Of a stretch of 64,000 nucleotides of DNA, positions 1 to 8,419 are shown piece by piece. The stretch is taken from the NCBI GenBank assembly GCA_934700615.1, contig CAKUXR010000016.1, forward strand, positions 10,542 to 74,541, in the 5' to 3' direction. Made by a program: the position numbers and the translations under genes. The notes below the pieces were generated by a model, which worked only from the letters and a program-made list of their open reading frames with translations, had not been told where the DNA came from and searched no databases. Position 1 is the stretch's first letter. Each line of letters opens with the position of its first letter. This DNA comes from an uncultured Bacteroidales bacterium. GTDB taxonomy: Bacteria > Bacteroidota > Bacteroidia > Bacteroidales > UBA932.

Positions 1-1
1 A

Positions 2-331
2 CTCGTTCTGCCTGCCGGCACATGGAGACTGCCGACCAGTGAAGAAATGACGGAAATGACAAAGGGCGGAAGCGTGGACACGAAAACCGGAGCATACTAT
101 ACATGTACCGACGGAAAGCAGACCGTATGCCTCATGGCAGGCGGACAGCTGAAGAAGGACGGCTCGGGAGTAACGTCAGCGAACAACGTTTTCGTATGGA
201 CAGGAACCAAAGCCTCAGACGGAAAATGCCAGTATCTGATGTGGATGTCATCAGCATCGGGCGTCCCTAAGATTGCCGGACTGACATTGAACGATGCGGC
301 CTTCCAGGTACGCTGCGTAAGGAGCAAGTAG
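2..331 (+). CDS. C-terminal end of a secreted/surface protein (FISUMP/Lcl-type domain), partial
   Basis: The frame is open from the left edge of the window, so only the last 109 residues are seen and the real start lies outside. Just inside the edge is a W-R-L-P-T-S-E-E motif, and the protein ends in F-Q-V-R-C-V-R-S-K. This WRLPT...VRCV pairing is typical of the C-terminal domain of FISUMP-type or DUF1566/Lcl-type extracellular proteins, which in Bacteroidales often close long surface lipoproteins or fimbrillin-like proteins. Two cysteines (in YYTCTDG and VRCVR) could form a disulfide. The exact role cannot be stated from this fragment. The nearest downstream gene has its own promoter, so this gene probably ends its transcript here. 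Confidence 0.6.
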   Translation, partial: LVLPAGTWRLPTSEEMTEMTKGGSVDTKTGAYYTCTDGKQTVCLMAGGQLKKDGSGVTSANNVFVWTGTKASDGKCQYLMWMSSASGVPKIAGLTLNDAAFQVRCVRSK

Positions 332-361
332 GCGTCAGACGCATTATTTTTTGGAGCGGAT

Positions 362-393
362 ATTGGAAATGAGCCCCAAAAAACGTAAATTTG
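362..393 (+). promoter_or_regulatory. Bacteroidota-type promoter for the zapB-like/zapA/6S unit
   Basis: ATTG at 362-365, a 20-nt spacer, and TAAATTTG at 386-393. The second box matches the Bacteroidota -7 consensus TAnnTTTG exactly; the -33 box has one mismatch to TTTG. The start codon of the next gene lies 31 nt downstream. Confidence 0.6.
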
Positions 394-423
394 CGATACA
401 TGGATTAAAATGCGCTGTCCGGC

Positions 424-696
424 ATGCTGGAAGGTATAAGAAATAATATCGAAAAGTTGATTGCTCTGTACGAAAGCGAGAAGAAACAGAATGAAAAGCT
501 GGTTCTCGAATTGGAACAGAAGGACGCGACGATTGATTCATGCAGGAAGCAGATTGCGGAACTGGAAAGACAAGTGGATAATCTTAAGCTTACAGAAGCC
601 TTCACCGCACCGTCAGGAACGAACTATGATGCGCGGGAGAAGATAGATAAGATGATTACGGAGATAGACAGATGTATCTCCTTATTGGAGAAATAG
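424..696 (+). CDS. small ZapB-like coiled-coil protein upstream of zapA
   Basis: This 90-residue, highly charged protein is almost entirely predicted coiled coil: heptad-like runs from about residue 5 to 57 (IEKLIALYESEKK, LVLELEQKDATIDSC, IAELERQVDNLKL), a short flexible stretch, then a C-terminal helix (EKIDKMITEIDRCISLLEK). No membrane segment or signal peptide is visible. In Bacteroidota a short coiled-coil gene commonly precedes zapA, and by analogy it is thought to act with ZapA at the FtsZ ring; that role is inferred from neighbourhood and shape, not from a diagnostic motif. It ends two bases before the zapA start, so the two are almost certainly translated from one message. Confidence 0.65.
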   Translation: MLEGIRNNIEKLIALYESEKKQNEKLVLELEQKDATIDSCRKQIAELERQVDNLKLTEAFTAPSGTNYDAREKIDKMITEIDRCISLLEK

Positions 697-698
697 TT

Positions 699-1007
699 AT
701 GGGGCAGAAGATTACTATTCGGATAAACGGGAAGGTATATGAGCTTACAGCCGAGTCTCCTGAAAAGGAAGAAATCTACAGGCAGGCTGCGGTTTCTGTA
801 AACCAGATGTTGGGCACATATATGCAGAAGTTCCCCGGAAAGGATCTCTCAGAGCTGATTTCTCTGGTAGCGCTGAATGAGAGCATCGGAAGGCTTACGC
901 TTACGAGGAGACTGGAAGCAGTAGAGAAGGAAACGGAAATGCTTAAGAAACAGACAGATACTTATCTTGACAATATTGAAAATCAGCCGCCAGCCATAAC
1001 TCGCTGA
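699..1007 (+). CDS. zapA: cell division protein ZapA
   Basis: ZapA is a cytoplasmic FtsZ-ring-associated protein that bundles FtsZ protofilaments. The 102-residue product has the usual ZapA layout: an N-terminal beta-hairpin domain (GQKITIRINGKVYELTAES), the EEIYRQAAVSVNQML helix, then a long C-terminal dimerisation helix (ISLVALNESIGRLTL through LEAVEKETEMLKKQ). I chose the ATG at 699 rather than the in-frame ATG at 672: it begins two bases after the upstream stop, has a GGAG just before it, and gives the canonical N terminus. The last codons also appear to form the 5' strand of the 6S RNA closing stem, so the coding 3' end and the RNA overlap. Confidence 0.85.
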   Translation: MGQKITIRINGKVYELTAESPEKEEIYRQAAVSVNQMLGTYMQKFPGKDLSELISLVALNESIGRLTLTRRLEAVEKETEMLKKQTDTYLDNIENQPPAITR

Positions 1008-1174
1008 AAACAACACGTTCTACGGAACCGGGTGTTCTCGAGCCGGGGATGCGCGGGCCTAGATAACCCTCACGGGGATTCTGCTACGGCAGGACGTAGG
1101 ATTACTGAACCGGCACGGAGCTCAAATCTTAATATTTAAGATTTTCTGACGGACATGCTGACGGCTTTTTTTTA
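985..1174 (+). ncRNA. ssrS: probable 6S RNA (SsrS)
   Basis: Lying between zapA and rny, a common position for 6S RNA, this stretch folds as a long rod. Bases 985-994 pair with 1157-1166 (10 bp, one mismatch) as a closing stem, followed at once by a run of eight T. An internal stem pairs 1037-1046 with 1110-1120. Between them is a large open region like the 6S central bubble, and its 3' strand holds a perfect 9-bp AT-rich hairpin (1124-1132 with 1136-1144). The implied length is about 190 nt, normal for 6S, which binds the housekeeping RNA polymerase as a promoter mimic. The call rests on synteny and hand folding; ends are approximate. Confidence 0.7.
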
Positions 1175-1180
1175 TGACTT

Positions 1181-1229
1181 ACCGGACAAGATGCTTCTAC
1201 AGACAGCAGAAGTGACTTGTCCGGTTTTT
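1181..1229 (+). terminator. strong intrinsic terminator between 6S RNA and rny
   Basis: ACCGGACAAG at 1181-1190 pairs perfectly with CTTGTCCGGT at 1216-1225. An inner CTTCT/AGAAG pairing (1194-1198 with 1208-1212) extends the stem, and TTTTT follows. It may back up termination of the 6S transcript or attenuate read-through into rny. Confidence 0.8.
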
Positions 1230-1283
1230 CTGTTGTCCGCGACGAACAGGACTGAAACTTAAAATTATAATATATATTCACGT

Positions 1284-2828
1284 ATGAACAACATTTTGAT
1301 ACTCATAGCAGTAGCCTTACTGTCAGCTGCATTCGGAATTGCAGTTTTCATAATGGTTCACAGAATGATTATGAAGGGACGCAAGGACAGCATCCTGGAG
1401 AAGGCCGAACTGGAAGCCGAAAACATAAAGAAGGAGAAGATCCTTCAGGCAAAGGAGAAGTTCCTCCAGCTCAAGAGCGAGCACGAAAAGCTTGTCAATG
1501 AGAAGAACGCACAGATCAAGGACACTGAGAACCGTCTCAAGCAGAAGGAGAACAATCTGAATCAGCAGAACAACGAACTGCAGAGGAAGATGAAGGACCT
1601 CGACAGCACGAAGGCAACCCTGAAGGCCCAGAAAGAGAACCTCGACAGGAAAGCTGAGGAATACGAGGCACTCAGGGTAGAGGCAAACAAGCAGATCGAG
1701 AATATCGCCGGCATGACCGCAACCGAGGCAAAGAACCTTCTCATGGAGAACATGAAGGCCGAGGCGAGAAGCGAGGCTCAGGCTTACATCAATGACACGA
1801 TGGACGATGCCAGACTGAATGCCGCAAAAGAGGCCAAACGAATCGTAATCACCACAATACAGAGGACTGCGACTGAAACTGCCATTGAAAATGCAGTTAC
1901 GACATTCCCTATCGAGAATGATGAAATCAAAGGAAGAATCATCGGACGTGAGGGACGTAACATCAGGGCTCTGGAGGCTGCGACCGGAGTGGAAATCGTA
2001 GTCGATGATACACCGGACGCAATCCTTCTCTCGGCATTCGACCCTGTAAGAAGAGAGGTCGCAAGACTTGCGCTCCACCAGCTGGTAGTGGACGGACGTA
2101 TCCACCCTGCAAGAATCGAGGAAGTCGTTGCCAAGGTTCAGAAACAGCTTGAGGATGAAATACTTGAGACAGGTAAGAGAACTTGCATTGACCTCGGAAT
2201 CCACGGCATGAACATCGAGCTCGTGAAACTCATCGGCCGAATGAAATACCGTTCATCTTACGGACAGAACCTTCTCCAGCACTCCCGCGAGGTTGCGAAC
2301 ATCTGTGCAATCATGGCTTCAGAGCTCGGTCTCAACCCTAAGGTTGCCAAGAGAGCCGGTCTGCTCCACGATATAGGCAAGGTCTCAGAAGACGATCCTG
2401 AGCTTCCACACGCACTTCTCGGTATGAAGCTCGCCGAGCAGTACAAGGAAAGACCTGAAATCTGCAACGCTATCGGCGCACACCACGAGGAGACCGAGAT
2501 GACTACGCTTATCTCCCCTATCGTAATGGTCGGAGACGCCATATCAGGAGCACGTCCTGGAGCACGTCGTGAGGTCATAGAGTCCTACATCAAGAGACTT
2601 AAGGGCATGGAAGACCTTGCAGCCGCATATCCTGGTGTAACAAAGAGTTACGCCATCCAGGCAGGTCGTGAGCTCCGCGTCATCGTAGGCGCAGAAGAGG
2701 TCAGCGACGATCAGGCAGCAAAACTTTCAGCGGACATCGCTCTGAAGATCCAGAACGAAATGACCTACCCTGGACAGGTAAAGATTACCGTCATCAGGGA
2801 GACAAGGTCTGTCGCCTACGCAAAATAG
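1284..2828 (+). CDS. rny: ribonuclease Y
   Basis: RNase Y is a membrane-anchored endoribonuclease that starts mRNA decay. The 514-residue protein has the full family architecture: an N-terminal membrane helix (about residues 4-26), a long charged coiled coil (about 35-200), a KH RNA-binding domain (GRIIGREGRNIRALE near 216-230), and an HD phosphohydrolase domain whose metal-binding signature is AGLLHDIGKV near 355-365, followed by the AHHEE segment. The length matches the usual 510-520 residues. The start follows an AT-rich leader with no clear Shine-Dalgarno, as is common in Bacteroidota. dsbD follows 41 bp downstream on the same strand. Confidence 0.95.
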   Translation: MNNILILIAVALLSAAFGIAVFIMVHRMIMKGRKDSILEKAELEAENIKKEKILQAKEKFLQLKSEHEKLVNEKNAQIKDTENRLKQKENNLNQQNNELQRKMKDLDSTKATLKAQKENLDRKAEEYEALRVEANKQIENIAGMTATEAKNLLMENMKAEARSEAQAYINDTMDDARLNAAKEAKRIVITTIQRTATETAIENAVTTFPIENDEIKGRIIGREGRNIRALEAATGVEIVVDDTPDAILLSAFDPVRREVARLALHQLVVDGRIHPARIEEVVAKVQKQLEDEILETGKRTCIDLGIHGMNIELVKLIGRMKYRSSYGQNLLQHSREVANICAIMASELGLNPKVAKRAGLLHDIGKVSEDDPELPHALLGMKLAEQYKERPEICNAIGAHHEETEMTTLISPIVMVGDAISGARPGARREVIESYIKRLKGMEDLAAAYPGVTKSYAIQAGRELRVIVGAEEVSDDQAAKLSADIALKIQNEMTYPGQVKITVIRETRSVAYAK

Positions 2829-2869
2829 CGTGATTTGCTTGAAACATACATGACAACTCCTCAATAAAA

Positions 2870-4813
2870 ATGATCAGGAAATCATTGAAATTCATTGCAG
2901 GCATTGCACTATCAATCATGAGTGCGGTGCCTGTTCTGGCTCAAAATTTCGAGCCTACAGTGACCTGGAAGGTATCCCAGGGCAAGAATGACGGTAATCT
3001 TACCGAAATCATCTTCGACGGAACCATCGCTTCAGGGTGGCACACCTATGGCATTGACCACAAGGCCTCCCCTACCGCGATCGAGTTCACGGATCTCACG
3101 GGCTGCACTCTCGAAGGCGGCCTGTATGAACTTCTTCCGAAGTCAGACTACAACGGGGACGAGGTTTTCTTCGACCGTATCAAAATCGGGCAGAAACTGA
3201 GACTTTCCTCTGATGCTGAAGTACTTAAGGGTACCATCACGACATCTAGCTGCAAAGACCACAACTGCGGAGCTCCGGAGGACTGGGACTTCGAAATCAA
3301 GCTGAAAAAGCCTGAGACAGTTGCGGCGGCACCGGCAGTAACCGGAACCGAGGAAGAGCAGAAGGCAGGAAACTCCATCTGGGGACTCATTCTCGAGGCC
3401 ATCCTCTGGGGATTTGCTATGCTTCTGACGCCTTGCGTCTTCCCTATGGTACCGATGACCATTTCCTTCTTCATGAAAGGCTCATCGTCACCTGCAGCGG
3501 GACGCTTCAAGGCCTTCATGTACGGACTGTTCATCGTCCTGCTCTACACCCTGCCTATTTCCATCATCATAGGACTGACATATCTCTTCGGTGGAGAGAC
3601 AGTTACGGCAGACATATTCAATTGGCTTGCAACGCATTGGCTCCCGAACATCATCTTCTTCATAGTGTTCATGGTCTTCGCGGCATCTTTCTTCGGAGCA
3701 TTCGAGATCACACTCCCGTCTTCACTTGTAAACAAGAGTGACAAGAACTCTGACAAAGGCGGTCTCGCCGGAATCTTCTTCATGGCATTGACACTCGTCC
3801 TGGTATCATTCTCTTGCACAGGCCCGATTGTCGGCTCAGTCCTCATCAAATCCACGCAGGGCGAGTTCTGGACTCCGATGGTGACAATGCTCGCATTCTC
3901 AGTGGCATTCGCATTGCCGTTCACGATTTTCGCGATGTTCCCGTCACTGCTCAAGAAGCTCAAGAGCGGAAGCGGCAGCTGGCTCGGATCAGTGAAGGTT
4001 GTCCTCGGATTCATAGAGGTGGCCCTCGGATTCAAGTTCCTCAGCGTCGCTGACCAGACATACCACTGGGGACTCCTCGACAGGGAAGTTTACCTCGCCA
4101 TCTGGATTGTAGTGTTCACCCTCCTCGGCCTCTACCTTCTCGGAAAAATCCGTTTCGAAGCAGACAGCGAAGTAAAGCACATCGGAATATTCAGGCTCTT
4201 CCTCGTAATCGTGGACTTCACCTTCGTAGTCTATCTGATTCCGGGAATGTTCGGCGCACCTCTCAAAGCCCTCGCCGGCTATCTCCCGCCAATCGAAACG
4301 CAAGATTTCGTAATCTGGAGCAAAGCTGACGGCCAGATGCCTGCGGCCACTGTCAATGCTGACGTGACTTCTTCTGAAGGCCTTCACCAGCTTCCGCTCG
4401 GTCTGACAGGCTATTATTCAATAGATGAAGGACTTGCAGCAGCCAAAGCAGCAGGAAAACCGGTATTCATCGACATTTCAGGTCTTGCCTGCGTGAACTG
4501 CCGTGAGATGGAGCAGAGAGTATGGAGCGACCCTAAAGTCCTCCAGATGCTCAAGAATGATTTCGTAATCGTAGTGCTCTACACTGATGACAAGGCAAAA
4601 CTTCCTGAATCAGAATGGGTTACCACAAAAGCCGGAAAAGTCCTGAAGGACAGGGGCAGGGTCAATGCCTACTATGTCCGCGAGAGATTCGGCGTAAGCG
4701 CCCAGCCTAACTACGTAATCCTGGACACCGAAGGCAACCAGGTGACACCGGTCAGAGGATACAACCTCGACATCGACGGTTTCGTAGAGTTCCTCAACTC
4801 CGGACTGAAATAA
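2870..4813 (+). CDS. dsbD: thiol:disulfide interchange protein DsbD
   Basis: DsbD moves electrons from cytoplasmic thioredoxin across the inner membrane to periplasmic reductive pathways. The 647 residues show a signal peptide (cleavage after ...VPVLAQ), an N-terminal periplasmic domain with a CKDHNC pair near residue 130, a multi-helix DsbD/CcdA domain with its redox cysteines in LLTPCVFPMVP (near 185) and VSFSCTGPIVGS (near 313), and a C-terminal thioredoxin-like domain with a C-V-N-C active site near 539-542 (GLACVNCREME). All three cysteine pairs needed for the relay are present. The CVNC spacing matches the family although E. coli uses CVAC. It is co-directional with rny and ends in a long bidirectional hairpin. 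Confidence 0.93.
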   Translation: MIRKSLKFIAGIALSIMSAVPVLAQNFEPTVTWKVSQGKNDGNLTEIIFDGTIASGWHTYGIDHKASPTAIEFTDLTGCTLEGGLYELLPKSDYNGDEVFFDRIKIGQKLRLSSDAEVLKGTITTSSCKDHNCGAPEDWDFEIKLKKPETVAAAPAVTGTEEEQKAGNSIWGLILEAILWGFAMLLTPCVFPMVPMTISFFMKGSSSPAAGRFKAFMYGLFIVLLYTLPISIIIGLTYLFGGETVTADIFNWLATHWLPNIIFFIVFMVFAASFFGAFEITLPSSLVNKSDKNSDKGGLAGIFFMALTLVLVSFSCTGPIVGSVLIKSTQGEFWTPMVTMLAFSVAFALPFTIFAMFPSLLKKLKSGSGSWLGSVKVVLGFIEVALGFKFLSVADQTYHWGLLDREVYLAIWIVVFTLLGLYLLGKIRFEADSEVKHIGIFRLFLVIVDFTFVVYLIPGMFGAPLKALAGYLPPIETQDFVIWSKADGQMPAATVNADVTSSEGLHQLPLGLTGYYSIDEGLAAAKAAGKPVFIDISGLACVNCREMEQRVWSDPKVLQMLKNDFVIVVLYTDDKAKLPESEWVTTKAGKVLKDRGRVNAYYVRERFGVSAQPNYVILDTEGNQVTPVRGYNLDIDGFVEFLNSGLK

Positions 4814-4831
4814 AATATCCTGTCACATAAG

Positions 4832-4884
4832 AACGACCACGGAAACTTGGAGTGAAATCACACCTGTTTCCGTGGTCGTTTTAT
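4832..4884. terminator. bidirectional terminator between convergent dsbD and 5'-nucleotidase genes
   Basis: A perfect 15-bp inverted repeat pairs 4832-4846 with 4866-4880 around a 19-nt loop, with a T-rich tail on the plus strand. It sits exactly between two convergent stop codons. Confidence 0.85.
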
Positions 4885-4904
4885 AGTTCAGGACCATTCT
4901 AAGA

Positions 4905-6650
4905 TTATTCGCCGAACAGCAGCCCCATATCTTTGCTGATGGTGACGGCGGCAGGGGCCGGAACAAATTCCCAATGGCCGATGCGCTGAATATCATTGAT
5001 TTCAGCCGAATGGATACCATTGGACTTCTGAATATAATCGTAGAGGATATTGCGTATGTCATCATGACGTGCCACGATACGGTCATCCATATTGTCCGTG
5101 TCAATGCCGGCGCCCTTGGACAGGATATAACCGCCTCCGGCAGCACGATAAGACGTCATTGCAACATTGTACCAGGCATCCGTTGAGAACGGAGTTCCGT
5201 CAGCCAAGGTGGTGATGCTGACACGGCTTCCATAAGGCCTGGTTACATCTACGGTATAGACAAGTCCGCCAGCCGAGTCGAAATTATACGGTCTGTTGAC
5301 AAAATGCCAGTTCTTCTGTCCGGTGCGCTGGTCTTCACCATCGGCAATCTTCAAGACATGACCGCCCAGAACATAAGTCTGAATCCACGAATCATAGGAA
5401 TACTCCAGACATTTGCGGATTTCATCACCGGTAAGCCTGACCACAAACAACTGGTTCTCATACGGATAGATACTGAACAGATCATTGTAGATGAGTTTCC
5501 CGGCATTGATGTCCTTGTTGAAGGTCAATGGTGCCGCGAAGGAGACCTGAGCCGACTTTGCCGAAAGGCTCAGCGTATGGATGAGATTCATATACGGACA
5601 CATGCCGGCATAAGAATCGCGGGTTCTAAGGTCAATGTCAAGGTCTCCCACTTCCCTGAGTGTAAACCTCTTGACAGCCTCGTAATCTGAATGGAAGGCG
5701 GCCTCCATCTTTGGATCAACCCTGTCGGCATTGACCTTTATGAGATCGGCGTTCACGGATTTTGCCAAAACTTTACCGTCTTTCAATGTCAGACGGATTC
5801 GGCCATGCCCTATGTTCTGCGCACGGCTGCCGGAATTGATAAGGCAGATGCTGTCCTGCTCTACGACCAAGGCTGAATGGTCATGTGAGCAGACCAGAAA
5901 ATCGACTCCCCTGAGAGATTTCAGGAGGTCCAGTCCCTGGCTTTCATATATGGTTCCGTCACCCTTTCCTGTTCCTGAATGGACCGCCACGATGACGACC
6001 TGCGGTTTCTCTTTTGCAGCCAGTTTGTCCACTTCGTTCTGTACCAATGGAATAAGGGATTCGAACTGCATTCCCGTCCACAGTTTCTCGTCCAGCCAGG
6101 CCTTGATGTTCGGATTGGTAAAACCAAGTACGGCAATCTTCACTCCGTGACGTTTCAGGATACGGACCTCGTCGAAATATGACTTCCCGTCAGGTCTGAT
6201 GGCATTGCCGGCAAGGAACGGGATACCGTTGGCCTTCAGGTCCTCAGCAACACGGTCATAGACAGCGTGTCCGGTCTCCACATCATGGTTTCCCACACAG
6301 ATTGCGTCATATTTCATGTAAGAGGCAAGGCGCGGAAAAAGGTGAGCCGAGGCAGTATCGACATAGTTATAATAGTAAGGCGCATTGTCGCCCTGCAGGC
6401 AGTCGCCAGCATCGACAAGTATCACATTGTCAATGCCAAGAGAGTCCCTGAATGCATTGACATAAGTATTTACGGCCATGAGCGACGTGCGCCTGGGGCC
6501 ATCCACATAAGTCGAGTCGAACCACGCGCCATGCACGTCATTAGTAGTAAGCAGGTCGAACTGGAATTCACCTGTCGGCCTGTTGCCGCACGATGCAGCC
6601 GAAAGGATTGCGGCCAATGTGGCAGCAAGTATTTTCGATATATTGTTCAT
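4905..6650 (-). CDS. 5'-nucleotidase / 2',3'-cyclic phosphodiesterase family lipoprotein
   Basis: This is a secreted metallophosphatase of the UshA/5'-nucleotidase family. After a lipoprotein signal peptide (LSAASC lipobox) come the metallophosphatase motifs in order: LLTTNDVHGAW, DAGDCLQG, VGNHDVE, the VHSG segment and the CSHDHS histidine cluster, which together bind two metal ions. The second half is the 5_nucleotid_C substrate-binding domain (YPYENQLFVVRLTGDEI). I prefer the ATG at 6650 over the longer frame from 6698 because it puts the signal peptide at the N terminus. Substrate cannot be fixed from sequence; extracellular nucleotides or cyclic nucleotides are likely. A TAACTTTG box at 6830-6837 could be its -7 element, giving a long leader. 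The heptamer discussed in the findings occurs several times in this gene. Confidence 0.88.
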   Translation of the reverse strand: MNNISKILAATLAAILSAASCGNRPTGEFQFDLLTTNDVHGAWFDSTYVDGPRRTSLMAVNTYVNAFRDSLGIDNVILVDAGDCLQGDNAPYYYNYVDTASAHLFPRLASYMKYDAICVGNHDVETGHAVYDRVAEDLKANGIPFLAGNAIRPDGKSYFDEVRILKRHGVKIAVLGFTNPNIKAWLDEKLWTGMQFESLIPLVQNEVDKLAAKEKPQVVIVAVHSGTGKGDGTIYESQGLDLLKSLRGVDFLVCSHDHSALVVEQDSICLINSGSRAQNIGHGRIRLTLKDGKVLAKSVNADLIKVNADRVDPKMEAAFHSDYEAVKRFTLREVGDLDIDLRTRDSYAGMCPYMNLIHTLSLSAKSAQVSFAAPLTFNKDINAGKLIYNDLFSIYPYENQLFVVRLTGDEIRKCLEYSYDSWIQTYVLGGHVLKIADGEDQRTGQKNWHFVNRPYNFDSAGGLVYTVDVTRPYGSRVSITTLADGTPFSTDAWYNVAMTSYRAAGGGYILSKGAGIDTDNMDDRIVARHDDIRNILYDYIQKSNGIHSAEINDIQRIGHWEFVPAPAAVTISKDMGLLFGE

Positions 6651-7119
6651 GTCAAATGATAGGATAAACTTCTCACGTTTCGAACCTACAAAACACAACT
6701 TGTACCGAAGTGTGCCTTTAGCTCATGGATAACATCTGCTCGACCTATATAAGGAAGCCGTTTCTTGTTTACTCTTCTATTCATCAGGTAAAGCCAATGC
6801 TGATTGAACTTTTCCCGTGCAAAGTTAATACAATTCCATCAAACCAGATAATCGCACGGACATTCTGGCAATATTGCCACCTATTCTTTGTATAGACATA
6901 CAAACAACTGATATCATTTGCTGTACGTTAAAAGTCAGGACTTCTCGCGCATGGTACAGAAGGTGACGCATTGGTTAGGCGACAATACAAGACAACAAAG
7001 GCAAGACAAAACGCACCCTTAATGGGCTGCGAATTTGCCTTGCCGTTTGTCTTTTCGCCTTACTTCGCGGATTCCTACGGAGGAAAAGGAGACACCCCAT
7101 AAATCTCTCTTGAAAGATG
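6651..7119. other. long intergenic region at the left border of the accessory segment
   Basis: No convincing gene. The region holds a possible minus-strand -7 box (6830-6837) and an imperfect inverted repeat pairing 6991-7005 (GACAACAAAGGCAAG) with 7039-7051 (CTTGCCGTTTGTC), followed by TTTT on the plus strand. The repeat looks terminator-like, but no plus-strand gene ends nearby, so it may be the remains of a deleted gene. Confidence 0.4.
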
Positions 7120-7173
7120 TTTGCTATAAACTGATAAATTTTTTATATTTGTATTGCGTAAATATTCGCAATA
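7120..7173 (+). promoter_or_regulatory. promoter with palindrome at the presumed transcription start of the ATPase gene
   Basis: TTTG at 7120-7123, a 20-nt spacer and TATATTTG at 7144-7151 match the Bacteroidota promoter consensus at every fixed position. Immediately after the -7 box, TATTGCG (7152-7158) and CGCAATA (7167-7173) form a perfect 7-bp inverted repeat with an 8-nt spacer. It covers the expected transcription start and is a candidate operator or 5' hairpin. Confidence 0.7.
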
Positions 7174-7194
7174 CACTGCGTAAAATGTAAAACA

Positions 7195-8379
7195 ATGTAT
7201 AAAAGAGCTGAATACCAGATAATTAAGAATCGTCTTGAAGAACCAAGAAAATTCATTCAAGTCGTGATGGGTGCCCGTCAGATAGGGAAATCAACTGTCG
7301 TGAAGCAGGTCCTGAAAGATCTGGACTTGCCATATCTGTTTTATTCGGCAGACAATGTTCCGGCATCAAACACTGCTTGGGTTTCAGACTGCTGGGAAGC
7401 TGTCCGAAGCCTTAAACGGAGCAACAACTGGGAAAGCGCAATCCTTGTAATCGACGAGATTCAGAAAGTTTCGAACTGGAGCGAGGTCGTAAAGAAGGAA
7501 TGGGACGACGACTCTTTCAATGACAGGAACATTAAGGTGTTGCTTCTTGGAAGCAGCCGTGTGCGGCTTGAGAAAGGTCTTTCCGAATCATTGGCAGGAC
7601 GCTTTGAGGAGATAAGGATGGGCCATTGGAGCTATGTCGAGATGAGGGACTGTTTCGGATGGTCTCTTGACCAGTACATATTTTATGGAGGGTATCCTGG
7701 TGCAGCACCTCTGGTTGGTGATGAAGACCGTTTCCAGCAGTATATTCAATCGTCCATAATAGACGCAACTATAAACAAGGACATACTGATGGACACGCCT
7801 ATCGGGAAACCTGCTCTTCTTCGTCAGACATTTGAACTTGGGGCGGCCTATTCCGGAGAACTTCTGTCTTTGAACAAGATGCTCGGCTCACTCCAGGATG
7901 CCGGAAACACATCGACTCTTTCCGGATATCTGAATCTTCTGGCTGAAAGCGGTCTTCTGTGCGGTCTTCAGAAATACAGCATCGACATGGCTAGACGGAG
8001 AGCCAGCATTCCTAAACTTCAGGTGTATAACAATGCATTGAAGACGGTGTACAGCCCGATGCCATTCAATCAAGCTGTCCTCGACAGAAAAGCGTGGGGA
8101 CGCATATTTGAGTCTGGGGTCGGAGCCTATCTTGTCAGTCAGGCGTTTGTACACCGATTCGACGTGTTCTATTGGCGCGAGCGCAATGACGAAGTGGATT
8201 TCATACTTCGCAAGAAGAATTCATTGGTGGCGATTGAGGTCAAGGGCAATGCGGAGAAACGTACTGAAGGTTTGGACAAGTTCCGCGAGCTTTTCAAGCC
8301 GACATCGTCATTCATTGTCGGTGACGGCGGCATCAAGGCCGAAGAATTCATGTCGGTGGACTTGATGAAGTTATTTTGA
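7195..8379 (+). CDS. AAA_14/DUF4143 ATPase
   Basis: A 394-residue P-loop ATPase of the AAA_14 plus DUF4143 family, common in anaerobic bacteria and archaea but with no settled function. The Walker A motif GARQIGKST is at residues 26-34, Walker B AILVIDEIQ at 82-90, and a sensor-like LLLGSSRVRL follows. The C-terminal DUF4143 region has a restriction-endonuclease-like core (VDFILRKK...VAIEVKG), where D, E and K could form a PD-(D/E)XK site. It has its own consensus promoter. It contains no copy of the heptamer that is frequent elsewhere and sits at the edge of an AT-rich segment, which together suggest transferred DNA. Such genes are often solitary, as here. Confidence 0.85.
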   Translation: MYKRAEYQIIKNRLEEPRKFIQVVMGARQIGKSTVVKQVLKDLDLPYLFYSADNVPASNTAWVSDCWEAVRSLKRSNNWESAILVIDEIQKVSNWSEVVKKEWDDDSFNDRNIKVLLLGSSRVRLEKGLSESLAGRFEEIRMGHWSYVEMRDCFGWSLDQYIFYGGYPGAAPLVGDEDRFQQYIQSSIIDATINKDILMDTPIGKPALLRQTFELGAAYSGELLSLNKMLGSLQDAGNTSTLSGYLNLLAESGLLCGLQKYSIDMARRRASIPKLQVYNNALKTVYSPMPFNQAVLDRKAWGRIFESGVGAYLVSQAFVHRFDVFYWRERNDEVDFILRKKNSLVAIEVKGNAEKRTEGLDKFRELFKPTSSFIVGDGGIKAEEFMSVDLMKLF

Positions 8380-8419
8380 GCCGATTGTGTTCTCGAATTT
8401 GTCAAATACAATATTGGAA

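Noticed and set aside
1323..2204. Long minus-strand ORF inside rny
   Set aside because: Shadow frame opposite the coiled coil; leucine/valine-rich by complement of Glu/Lys codons, no independent signals.
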